The translations under genes were made by a program, and so were the position numbers. Source: an uncultured Collinsella sp. (GTDB lineage: Bacteria; Actinomycetota; Coriobacteriia; Coriobacteriales; Coriobacteriaceae). Taken from it: a stretch of 11,299 bases of DNA. The DNA lies in NCBI GenBank assembly GCA_900751695.1, contig CAADSS010000108.1:1-11299 (forward strand). Direction: 5' to 3'. The notes under the pieces are model-generated. The model worked only from the letters and a program-made list of their open reading frames with translations, ran no database searches and had not been told where the DNA came from. Each line of letters starts with the position of its first letter. Positions within the stretch are counted from its first letter, which is position 1. This document shows, piece by piece, positions 1 to 6,535 of this stretch.

Positions 1-11
1 CAAAGCCTGCC

Positions 12-46
12 GGGAGCGCTTTATATAATTCCAAGCGCTGCCTCCC
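12..46 (+). promoter_or_regulatory. Possible promoter/operator: perfect TATAAT inside an inverted repeat
   Basis: A perfect TATAAT lies at 24-29 and sits in the loop of a perfect 7-bp inverted repeat, AGCGCTT (15-21) and AAGCGCT (33-39), with an outer GGG/CCC (12-14/44-46) that could extend the stem with a bulge. The arrangement could be a -10 element under a symmetric operator, or a hairpin belonging to the gene upstream of the window. No good -35 hexamer can be judged because the required position is the very start of the window. A second, weaker -10-like hexamer TAAAAT is at 63-68. No T-tract follows, so it is not a typical terminator. Confidence 0.3.
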
Positions 47-102
47 GCCGCAACCCGGCTGCTAAAATAACCCTGTTACACGCTATTCAACAGGAGGTTC
101 TC

Positions 103-1221
103 TTGCAGAACTCTGATACCCCTAAAGTTTCGCTGCTTGTTCCCATTTGCAATGTCGAACGCTACCTGCGCGAGTGCCTCGATTCTGCCGTGACTCAGAC
201 GCTCAAGGACATCGAGATCATCTGCATTAACGACGGGTCGACCGACAGCTCGCCGGCGATTATCCGCGAGTACATGGAGCGCGACTCCCGTGTCAAGATG
301 ATCGACAAAGCCAACAGCGGCTACGGCGACTCGATGAACCGCGGCCTGGAGATGGCGCGCGGTGAGTACGTGGGCATCCTTGAGTCCGACGACTTTATGT
401 TTGAGGATTCGCTCCAAAAGCTGGTCGCCAAGGCCGATGCTGAGCATGCCGATGTGGTGAAGGGCGACTTTTACCTGTATTGGTCCACGCCCAGCGAACG
501 CCGTGAGCTGTTTGGGATTATCGACGAGCATATGACGGGCGCCGCGTATCGCCCCGTCGATCGCCCGGGAATTTTCTACCGCAAACCTTCCATTTGGTCG
601 GCTATCTATCGACGCGAGTTCCTCAACGACAATCAGGTTCGCTTTCTCTCCACGCCGGGCGCCTCGTATCAGGACGCAGGCTTTAACTTTAAGGTTTGGG
701 CTTGCGCCGAGCGTGCCGCGTTTATTGCGGACCCCATTTTGTGCTATCGCCAGGATAACGAGAAGAGCTCCGTTAATTCGCCCAACAAGGTGTTTTGCGT
801 ATGCGACGAATATGCCGAGATGCAGCGCTTTTTGGATGAGCGCCCCGAGCTCAAGGCTCAGCTCCAGGGGATTTTAATGCGCATGAAGGTCGATACGTAT
901 CGTTGGAATGACGAGCGTTTGGTCGATGAGCTGCGCGAGCAGTTTTGGCAGAAGGCCTCGCCCGAGCTCAAGGCCGATTGGGATGCTGGTCGCTTTGATC
1001 TGTCGCTGTTCGACCCGCGTGGCGAGACCGACTTGCGCCTGATGGTCAAGTCGCCCCGCGCCTATATCGATTCGCGCTTTGACTTTAAGAAGCCGGGTAA
1101 GCTCAATACGTTTAAGCATTACTTTAAGATTGGCGGCCTGCCGCTGGTCTGGCGCGTGCTGACGTATCAGCGCACCTACGGCGACAACCCACACCCTGAT
1201 GACGTTCCGGTCGCACAGTAG
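103..1221 (+). CDS. Family 2 glycosyltransferase (first of operon)
   Basis: Predicted cytoplasmic GT-A fold glycosyltransferase transferring a sugar from a nucleotide-sugar donor, probably during surface polysaccharide assembly. The start is TTG at 103, chosen because AGGAGG at 92-97 lies 5 nt upstream. The N-terminal half has the GT2 hallmarks: a beta strand reading VSLLVPICN (about residues 9-17), NDGSTD at 43-48 for nucleotide binding, and ESDD at 94-97 in the place of the metal-binding DXD. A later YQDAGF segment corresponds to the acceptor-side acidic motif, usually ED in the family. The C-terminal third matches nothing I recognise. No signal peptide or membrane segment is seen, so it should work at the inner face of the membrane. 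Length, 372 aa, is normal for the family. Donor and acceptor cannot be read from the sequence. Its stop codon overlaps the ribosome site of the next gene, so the two are co-transcribed. Confidence 0.92.
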   Translation: MQNSDTPKVSLLVPICNVERYLRECLDSAVTQTLKDIEIICINDGSTDSSPAIIREYMERDSRVKMIDKANSGYGDSMNRGLEMARGEYVGILESDDFMFEDSLQKLVAKADAEHADVVKGDFYLYWSTPSERRELFGIIDEHMTGAAYRPVDRPGIFYRKPSIWSAIYRREFLNDNQVRFLSTPGASYQDAGFNFKVWACAERAAFIADPILCYRQDNEKSSVNSPNKVFCVCDEYAEMQRFLDERPELKAQLQGILMRMKVDTYRWNDERLVDELREQFWQKASPELKADWDAGRFDLSLFDPRGETDLRLMVKSPRAYIDSRFDFKKPGKLNTFKHYFKIGGLPLVWRVLTYQRTYGDNPHPDDVPVAQ

Positions 1222-1224
1222 GAG
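1220..1224 (+). promoter_or_regulatory. Ribosome binding site overlapping the upstream stop codon
   Basis: AGGAG at 1220-1224 shares two bases with the TAG stop (1219-1221) of the first glycosyltransferase. It lies 9 nt before ATG 1234 but only 3 nt before GTG 1228. The spacing therefore favours ATG 1234 as the start of the second glycosyltransferase and implies coupled translation. Confidence 0.6.
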
Positions 1225-1233
1225 CGAGTGACT

Positions 1234-2301
1234 ATGGCTAACCCCAAGATTTCCGTTGTCGTTCCCATCTATAAGGTGGAGGAGTGCCTGACCTGGTGCC
1301 TGGACTCCCTGCTTGCGCAGGACATGCCCGATTGGGAGGGCGTGCTGGTCAACGATGGCTCGCCGGATGGCTCGCGCGATATTGCGGCTGCCTATTGCGA
1401 AAAGGACGCGCGCTTTACCCTGGTCGATAAGGAGAACGGTGGCCTGTCGAGTGCACGTAATGCCGGCATCGCTGCGTCCACGGCGCCTATCGTCGCGTTC
1501 TTGGATTCCGACGACCGCTTTACGCCCGATGCATGCCGCGTGATCGTCGATGCCTTTGAGCGCGAGGACTGCGACGTTTTGACCTTTGGCGCGAACCCGT
1601 ATCCGCTGGAGGCGGGGTATCCGTGGCTTAACTATGTGCTGAGCCCGCGCGATGTGTCGTTTGAAGGCTATAGCTCCGATCTGCTGTTTAAGGAAGCATC
1701 TCGCCCCTTTGCATGGCGCACCGCCTGCAAGCGTGAGTTTTTGCTGGGCAACGGGATCGTGTTCGACGAAACCGTTAAGTATGGTGAGGACCAGGTCTTC
1801 GATTTTGCCGTGTACGGTCGTTCGCGCAAGACCGCGCTTATCTCGAACAAGCTGTATGACTACCGCGTGGCGCGCAAGGGTTCGCTCATGGACACCATGC
1901 GCTACGACGACGAGACACGTCTGCTGGAGCACGTGAAGATTTACTCCGCGGTGCTGGCTGACTGGCAGCGCGACGGTCTTGATGTCCAACATGCCGATGA
2001 CCTGGCATATTTCCTCTGCGATCTTGTGCTGTACGATGCGCTCAGGCTTCTGGGTACGGGCTGCGGCAAGGTGTTTGCTGCCGTTGCCGCAGCGCTTGCC
2101 GGTTCTGCCGTGGGCAACGATGCTGCGCTCGCACAATGCGCTTCTTCTGTTGCTGCTATGGTGCGTGCGGCGCTTACCAGCAAGGCCCCCAATGCCCGTG
2201 CGTGCAAAAAGCTCATGTTCGATTACGACGTCTTGAGGTTTGGGCGCCTGGGTGCTTGCAAACGCATGGCAGCGAACGCCTTGGGAAAGCGAGAAGTGTA
2301 G
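1234..2301 (+). CDS. Family 2 glycosyltransferase (second of operon)
   Basis: A second predicted GT2 enzyme, 355 aa from ATG 1234; a GTG at 1228 in the same frame would add two residues but is too close to the AGGAG site. Visible motifs, numbered from ATG 1234, are ISVVVPIYK near residue 7, NDGSPD at 40-45, the helix GGLSSARNAGI typical of the family, DSDD at 91-94 as the metal-binding DXD, and GED at 184-186 as the probable catalytic-base region. These are the conserved features of wall and capsule glycosyltransferases resembling WcaA. The C-terminal 120 residues are helical and alanine-rich without a clear membrane span. It sits between two other GT2 genes, and its TAG stop is immediately followed by the ATG of the third, so it is almost certainly in the same transcript and pathway. 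Sugar specificity is unknown. Confidence 0.92.
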   Translation: MANPKISVVVPIYKVEECLTWCLDSLLAQDMPDWEGVLVNDGSPDGSRDIAAAYCEKDARFTLVDKENGGLSSARNAGIAASTAPIVAFLDSDDRFTPDACRVIVDAFEREDCDVLTFGANPYPLEAGYPWLNYVLSPRDVSFEGYSSDLLFKEASRPFAWRTACKREFLLGNGIVFDETVKYGEDQVFDFAVYGRSRKTALISNKLYDYRVARKGSLMDTMRYDDETRLLEHVKIYSAVLADWQRDGLDVQHADDLAYFLCDLVLYDALRLLGTGCGKVFAAVAAALAGSAVGNDAALAQCASSVAAMVRAALTSKAPNARACKKLMFDYDVLRFGRLGACKRMAANALGKREV

Positions 2302-4788
2302 ATGAGTATCAAGCGTTTGGCACTTTGCCGCAGTCAGGGCCGTCTATTTGTGCTGCTTCGTTTTGCCGGTCAGGATGTCGCCGCGCTTATTGAGCGGGAG
2401 GGTTCTCAAGCGTTTGCCCATGCGACGACAAGCGGTTCTTGTGTGCCGTCGCTGGTGCTCCCGGTCGATCATGGCCGTGTGCTGGCGCTTTGCCCTTTCG
2501 TTTCCGATTACGAGCGCGAGCTCGCCGTTTTGGTGCTTCCGTTTTTGGATGGCTCGTCGATGGATGTCGTTTTTGCATCCGGTGGCCAAAGGTTGGGCTC
2601 TATTCGCCTCGATAGCCGCGTGGCCAAATTGGAATCCAAGATTAACTACAAAGCAAAGCCTGCGATGTGCGCGCTCGTTCGCGATGCGCAGCGCGGCGAG
2701 TGCTGCGGTCGCTACGAGATCGATGCCGTTCGTTATTTACCGGCAGATGAGGGCGCCGTCTGGCGCTATGAGGCCAAGTGGGCGGGAGATCCCCAGTGCG
2801 CCCCCGAGCTCCAGATCTTCGATACGCACATGAATGCGATTGATGCCACCGTGCATATGTTTGAGTCACAGGTCGATGTTCTCCAGCAAAACGGATGTCG
2901 CGTCAATAAAACGTATCTGAGCGTTGAGATGCCTCAGGATATACGAGATTTTGTCGCGATTGTGAGCGATCCCACGGAGCAGATCCAGAGCGGGTTTTGC
3001 GCCATGGATGGTCGCCTGTACAACGGCATGGTCGACGACAGCTGGAACCGCATGAAGGATGCACGCGCTGACGACGCAGCTTATCGACGTTGGTTTGAGC
3101 AGCATCGCGCAAAGCCGGGCGATCTGGCGTGCCAGCGTGTCGCTTCGGCGGCCTTTGCCTATAGGCCGCTCGTGAGCATTGTGGTGCCGTGCTACAAGAC
3201 CGATCGGGTCTACCTGCGCGAGCTGCTGGACTCGGTGCTAGCCCAGAGCTATGACAACTGGGAATTGCTGCTTATGGACGCCTCGCCCGAATGGGATGCG
3301 GTGGCCAATCTTGCGGCAAGTGCCAACGACGAGCGCGTTCGTCGCATTGGGCTGCCCGGCAACGGCGGCATTGTGGTCAACACCAACGCAGGTATTGAGC
3401 AAGCGATGGGCGACTACATCGCGTTCTTGGACCATGACGACATTCTGGAACCGGACGCGTTATTCCAGTATGTTTCCGCGCTGAATAAGGCGGCCGAGGG
3501 CGAGCGTCCCCAGGTCCTGTTCTGCGACGAGGACATGTTCCAGAAAGCAGGGGAGTGGGGCCAGCCGGTCTTTAAGACCAAGCTTAACGTCGACCTGCTC
3601 TATAGCCATAACTGCGTGACGCATTTCCTGATGGTGGAGAAGGCGCTCATCGATTGCATTGGCATATCGCCGGAAGACGTCGCGGGCGCCCAGGATTATG
3701 ACCTGACGCTTCGCTGCCTTGCAGCGGGTGCGCGCTTTGAGCATATTGCGCACATGTTGTATCACTGGCGCGTGCATCCGGGGTCGACCGCCGACGGAAC
3801 CGCCGACAGCAAACCGTATGCCATCGAGGCCGGGCGCCTGGCTCTGCAGCGCCACTTTGACTCGCTGGGCGTTCACGGAACGGTCGAGGAGACCGAGACG
3901 CCGTTTGTCTACCGCATGCGCTATGCGCTGCCGGAGCCTGCGCCGCTGGTGAGCATTGTGATCCCCACTAAGGACCACGTTGAGACGCTCGATGCCTGTG
4001 TGATGTCGATCGCCCAGAAAGCCACGTATGCCAACTACGAGATCGTCTTGGTGGAGAACAACAGCGAAGACCCGGAGACGTTTGCGTATTACGAAACCCT
4101 GCCAGAGCGCGTGGCTGCAGCATCCAAAGGCAAGGGTATCGCGCGCGTTGTGTTCTGGCCGGGCGAGTTCAATTACTCCCAGATCATTAACTTTGGCGTT
4201 GAGCACGCTAAGGGCGATTATCTGTTGCTGCTTAATAACGATACCGAGGTCATAAGTCCCGACTTTATAGAAGAGATGATGGGGTATCTGCAGCGTCCCG
4301 ATGCGGGCGTGGTGGGCGCCAAACTCTACTTTGCCGATCATCTGGTGCAGCATGCCGGCATTTTGGTTGGCGTGCGTGGTGCACTTGCCCACGCCAACCA
4401 GGACTTCTCGGCAAAGCGCGAGGGCTATCTTGCCCGTGCCGTGCGCCCGGGCAACTTTAGCGCCGTAACGGGTGCCTGCCAGATGGTCCGACGCGGCGAA
4501 TTTGAGCAGGTCGGAGGCTATAACGAGGAATTCGCCGTCGGTTTTAACGACGCAGACTTTTGCCTGCGCGTGTGGGAGGCGGGCTACCGCACGATCTATA
4601 CGCCCTATGCCGAGCTATACCACTACGAGTTCACCTCGCGCGGCAGGGAAGAGGCCAACGAGGAAAAACTGCGCCGCTGGAAGCGCGAGCAAGCGCTGTT
4701 CATTCAGCGCTGGCCTGAGTTCTTCCTCGATGGCGACCCGTGGCTCGGACCAAACCTATCCTCCGACAGTGAGTACTTCTCGTTTTAG
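2302..4788 (+). CDS. Large glycosyltransferase with two GT2 domains
   Basis: An 828-aa protein with two tandem GT2 catalytic domains. Residues 1 to about 285 form an N-terminal region I do not recognise. Domain 1 begins at P289 (PLVSIVVPCYK), has MDASPE where NDGS is usual, DHDD at 377-380 and QDYDL at 464-468. Domain 2 begins at P548 (PLVSIVIPTKD), with ENNSED, NNDTE at 645-649 as DXD, and NDADFCLR from N749 holding the likely catalytic acid; this half resembles rhamnosyltransferases of O-antigen and wall polysaccharide clusters. Two active sites in one chain suggest it adds alternating or successive sugars to a polymer repeat. No membrane segments are seen. ATG 2302 directly follows the previous TAG with zero gap, so translation is probably coupled; the only ribosome site is a weak GAGAAG inside the previous gene. 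Its 3' end overlaps the convergent ATPase gene by 4 nt. Confidence 0.92.
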   Translation: MSIKRLALCRSQGRLFVLLRFAGQDVAALIEREGSQAFAHATTSGSCVPSLVLPVDHGRVLALCPFVSDYERELAVLVLPFLDGSSMDVVFASGGQRLGSIRLDSRVAKLESKINYKAKPAMCALVRDAQRGECCGRYEIDAVRYLPADEGAVWRYEAKWAGDPQCAPELQIFDTHMNAIDATVHMFESQVDVLQQNGCRVNKTYLSVEMPQDIRDFVAIVSDPTEQIQSGFCAMDGRLYNGMVDDSWNRMKDARADDAAYRRWFEQHRAKPGDLACQRVASAAFAYRPLVSIVVPCYKTDRVYLRELLDSVLAQSYDNWELLLMDASPEWDAVANLAASANDERVRRIGLPGNGGIVVNTNAGIEQAMGDYIAFLDHDDILEPDALFQYVSALNKAAEGERPQVLFCDEDMFQKAGEWGQPVFKTKLNVDLLYSHNCVTHFLMVEKALIDCIGISPEDVAGAQDYDLTLRCLAAGARFEHIAHMLYHWRVHPGSTADGTADSKPYAIEAGRLALQRHFDSLGVHGTVEETETPFVYRMRYALPEPAPLVSIVIPTKDHVETLDACVMSIAQKATYANYEIVLVENNSEDPETFAYYETLPERVAAASKGKGIARVVFWPGEFNYSQIINFGVEHAKGDYLLLLNNDTEVISPDFIEEMMGYLQRPDAGVVGAKLYFADHLVQHAGILVGVRGALAHANQDFSAKREGYLARAVRPGNFSAVTGACQMVRRGEFEQVGGYNEEFAVGFNDADFCLRVWEAGYRTIYTPYAELYHYEFTSRGREEANEEKLRRWKREQALFIQRWPEFFLDGDPWLGPNLSSDSEYFSF

Positions 4789-5762
4789 TGCGAAGTAATG
4801 CCAAGTTCCGGCAAAGTATCTTCAAGAGCCGCAAGAGCGGTGGGGTTCAAGTACTCCTCGTTCAAGCAGCTCTTGTCATATCGAAAACGTGTGTCTCGTG
4901 AGCATTCGATGAGTTCTGCAGTAAAGAACTTCTCCCAGCTAAAGAACTTTGAGCTTTCGATATGTTCAGCGGGGTTAAGCAGCATGTCCTTAATGTGTTT
5001 GCTGTTGAATAATCCCGACTTCAACACGAGCCATTCAAACGATTCCGGTAGGAATAGCTTGATGTTCTTTCGGCGCAATAGAGCAGCTGCTTCCGCAATT
5101 TCTGGTCCAAAGGCGGCGCCGTCGGCAATCACGAGGATGTCGTTTTCCGGTGCGTCCATAATGCAGTTGCAAATGTTTGATTTTCCTCCCGCGCTGATGC
5201 ACTTAATGCTGCTCTTTTTGCATAGCAAACTGAAGAATTCGTAGCCCGAATTTGTGTCCTCGACGATGACAAGCTCGGGCCTCTCGCCTCTAAAATCAGT
5301 ATCACCGTAAATACGATATGTAGAGGTGTAGACACGAGAGTAAACGGGATACTTCGTTGTGGTTCGGTTGGTGTTCTTAAGACCGTAGATTTCATCAACG
5401 CTATAGGGCAGTTGACGCAGTGACTCTCTGGCGACGATTACGTAGTAGTTTGAGCTACGTTTTGCTTCATGGGCAAATTCTCTTGATCGAACAAAAGTAT
5501 TGCCCTCATCAATAAAAACAATACTGCTGGAAATTTCTTGGAGGTCTCTGCGCCAATATTTTCCAGATATTGTTTTACAGGGCACTTTGCAACTTACTGT
5601 TACGCCGCTTTGTGCCCCAAGATCTTCGTGAGCTGCCACCATTTCAAGCAAAGTTGTCTTGCCTGTAGCACTGTTGCCTTGGATGATGGTCAGATTTCGA
5701 TTGATGGTCAGTTTAAACTGAACCCGGTTATTTTGAATAGTTACCTTGTATGATCCGCGCAT
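4785..5762 (-). CDS. P-loop ATPase with TOPRIM-like C-terminal half, second gene of a two-gene module
   Basis: A 325-aa protein of unknown function. Seen: a Walker A motif GNSATGKT at residues 29-36 and a Walker B-like SIVFIDEGN with D85/E86, only about 50 residues later. That is too short for an ABC or SMC ATPase, and no ABC signature is present. A strand plus arginine, VIVARE (108-113), follows. The C-terminal half has a TOPRIM-like order: a strand ending in acidic residues (VIVEDTNSG, E168/D169), GGKSN at 192-196, then VIADGAAFG with D214, where nuclease TOPRIMs usually have DxD. A conserved-looking LPESFEW follows. I recall similar proteins in Firmicutes and other gut bacteria without an assigned role. 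The start at 5762 is preferred over an in-frame ATG at 5783 because AAGGGAG lies 8 nt upstream and the codon forms TGATG with the upstream gene's stop. The gene is AT-richer than its convergent neighbour. Overlap with OLD-like defence ATPases is possible but unproven. Confidence 0.8.
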   Translation of the reverse strand: MRGSYKVTIQNNRVQFKLTINRNLTIIQGNSATGKTTLLEMVAAHEDLGAQSGVTVSCKVPCKTISGKYWRRDLQEISSSIVFIDEGNTFVRSREFAHEAKRSSNYYVIVARESLRQLPYSVDEIYGLKNTNRTTTKYPVYSRVYTSTYRIYGDTDFRGERPELVIVEDTNSGYEFFSLLCKKSSIKCISAGGKSNICNCIMDAPENDILVIADGAAFGPEIAEAAALLRRKNIKLFLPESFEWLVLKSGLFNSKHIKDMLLNPAEHIESSKFFSWEKFFTAELIECSRDTRFRYDKSCLNEEYLNPTALAALEDTLPELGITSH

Positions 5763-6211
5763 CAGGAGTTCTCCCTTAGGCATTTTCCAGCTATGGGGAC
5801 AAGGTCAAACATCGTGTGAACGACATCGCCTGTGTTCGCAATGGCAGCCGTGAATTTGCCGTTTCCGAAATCCATTAAATGGTAGAGATTGATTGTTAGA
5901 TCCTTTTGCGCGGCGATCCTCAGAATCCAGTAGGCGCAATTATCACCGCAATTTGAGGCGTTATATATATTCTGCGGCATAAAGTACATAAGCAGTAGTG
6001 TTTTGGTGCCGCTGGATAGTTTCTCGGGAGGAATGACGCCTAGAATCTTGGTATCGATTGCATTGGGGCCTACCACGGTGCCTTTATCGATGGATTTAAT
6101 GACTCTTTGGGCAAAGGAGTCTTGAAACCACTGGGGCGAATAGACGTTATCGAAGTAAACCGACGTGTTGTAGATAACGTTTTCCATATCACCATAGTGA
6201 ATTGTTAGCAC
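5762..6211 (-). CDS. DUF4869-like small protein, first gene of the module
   Basis: A soluble 149-aa protein that I recognise from memory as resembling the DUF4869 family, whose function is unknown. Family-like features are the N-terminus MLTIHYGDM, a following NTSVYFDNVY segment, a GPNAID segment, TKTLLLMYFM and the cysteine pair in NCGDNCAYW. There is no signal peptide, membrane span or obvious catalytic triad. The start is GTG at 6211: AAGGAG (6217-6222) is 5 nt upstream, and the resulting N-terminus begins right at the conserved strand. An ATG at 6241 would add ten unconserved residues and would lie almost on the predicted transcription start. The stop TGA at 5762-5764 overlaps the ATG of the ATPase gene as TGATG, so the two proteins are made together and probably act together. 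What they do is not evident. Confidence 0.8.
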   Translation of the reverse strand: MLTIHYGDMENVIYNTSVYFDNVYSPQWFQDSFAQRVIKSIDKGTVVGPNAIDTKILGVIPPEKLSSGTKTLLLMYFMPQNIYNASNCGDNCAYWILRIAAQKDLTINLYHLMDFGNGKFTAAIANTGDVVHTMFDLVPIAGKCLRENS

Positions 6212-6216
6212 GTTAG

Positions 6217-6222
6217 CTCCTT
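6217..6222 (-). promoter_or_regulatory. Ribosome binding site that fixes a GTG start
   Basis: Read on the minus strand this is AAGGAG followed by a 5-nt spacer and GTG at 6211-6209. No comparable site precedes the longer in-frame ATG at 6241. This supports the shorter 149-aa form of the DUF4869-like protein. Confidence 0.7.
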
Positions 6223-6253
6223 CGGCTTGCTGATTTGGCATTTAGTGAGATTG

Positions 6254-6259
6254 ATTATA
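6254..6259 (-). promoter_or_regulatory. Perfect -10 element for the leftward two-gene module
   Basis: The minus strand reads TATAAT exactly at 6259-6254. Transcription would start near 6247, giving a leader of about 35 nt to the GTG start at 6211. No recognisable TTGACA lies at the usual distance upstream; that position is occupied instead by a GC-rich hairpin (6274-6292), so the promoter may depend on an activator or be under repression. Assigned from hexamer match and position only. Confidence 0.4.
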
Positions 6260-6273
6260 TCGCAGCACATTAG

Positions 6274-6292
6274 GCGGGCGTTATCGGCCCGC
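6274..6292. promoter_or_regulatory. GC-rich inverted repeat over the -35 region (operator candidate)
   Basis: A perfect 6-bp inverted repeat GCGGGC / GCCCGC (6274-6279 and 6287-6292) with a 7-nt loop. It covers the place where the -35 of the leftward module promoter should be. Neither strand has a following T-tract, so a terminator is unlikely. It stands out against AT-rich surroundings and may be a regulator binding site. Confidence 0.25.
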
Positions 6293-6335
6293 GGTAGATG
6301 TGATTGATGACCAAGGTTTGTATTTTGTTGCTTTA

Positions 6336-6363
6336 TTAATCAGTTCACTCGTTTAATCAGTTC
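6336..6363. repeat. Direct repeat of TTAATCAGTTC in the divergent control region
   Basis: The 11-mer TTAATCAGTTC occurs exactly at 6336-6346 and again at 6353-6363, a period of 17 nt. It lies in the 324-nt gene-free stretch 6212-6535 between the divergently transcribed leftward module and the first wall-binding protein. Just to the right, CGCTAA (6371-6376) and TTAGCG (6395-6400) form an inverted repeat whose left arm can also pair more locally (CTAAG 6373-6377 with CTTAG 6383-6387). Tandem spaced repeats like this often mark regulator binding sites; no specific regulator is recognised. Confidence 0.4.
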
Positions 6364-6467
6364 GTTCATGCGCTAAGTTTGCCTTAGAAGCTATTTAGCG
6401 TAACGGTTGAGGTGTGGCGACTCATATTTAAATTGCAGTCACAAAGACACCTTTTATCGATTTCCCG

Positions 6468-6496
6468 TTGAAATACTGAATTGATAGTTTAAAAAT
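6468..6496 (+). promoter_or_regulatory. Tentative promoter for the 418-aa wall-binding protein
   Basis: TTGAAA (6468-6473), a five-of-six match to a -35 element, is followed 16-17 nt later by an A-rich hexamer (TAAAAA or AAAAAT, 6490-6496) with only four matches to a -10 element. Position, about 40 nt before the start codon, is suitable. A second weak pair, TTGAGG at 6407-6412 and TAAATT at 6429-6434, lies further upstream. Confidence 0.22.
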
Positions 6497-6535
6497 AACT
6501 TAAGAGAGCCTTAAATCTCGGAAAAAGGATGTCGT

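Noticed and set aside
874..2136. A 420-codon open frame on the minus strand across the first two glycosyltransferases
   Set aside because: It lies opposite two clear GT2 genes, crosses their boundary, and its protein shows no recognisable domain; long antisense frames are expected in GC-rich coding DNA.
3460..4392. A 310-codon open frame on the minus strand opposite the large glycosyltransferase
   Set aside because: Antisense shadow of conserved GT2 motifs, no ribosome site or recognisable features.
4839..4852. Small hairpin CCGC-AAGA-GCGG near the convergent gene ends as a terminator
   Set aside because: Only four base pairs, no T-tract, and it lies inside the ATPase coding sequence.
4798..5244. 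A 148-codon plus-strand frame opposite the ATPase
   Set aside because: Opposite a gene with Walker A, Walker B and coupled translation; the frame has no domain and no ribosome site.
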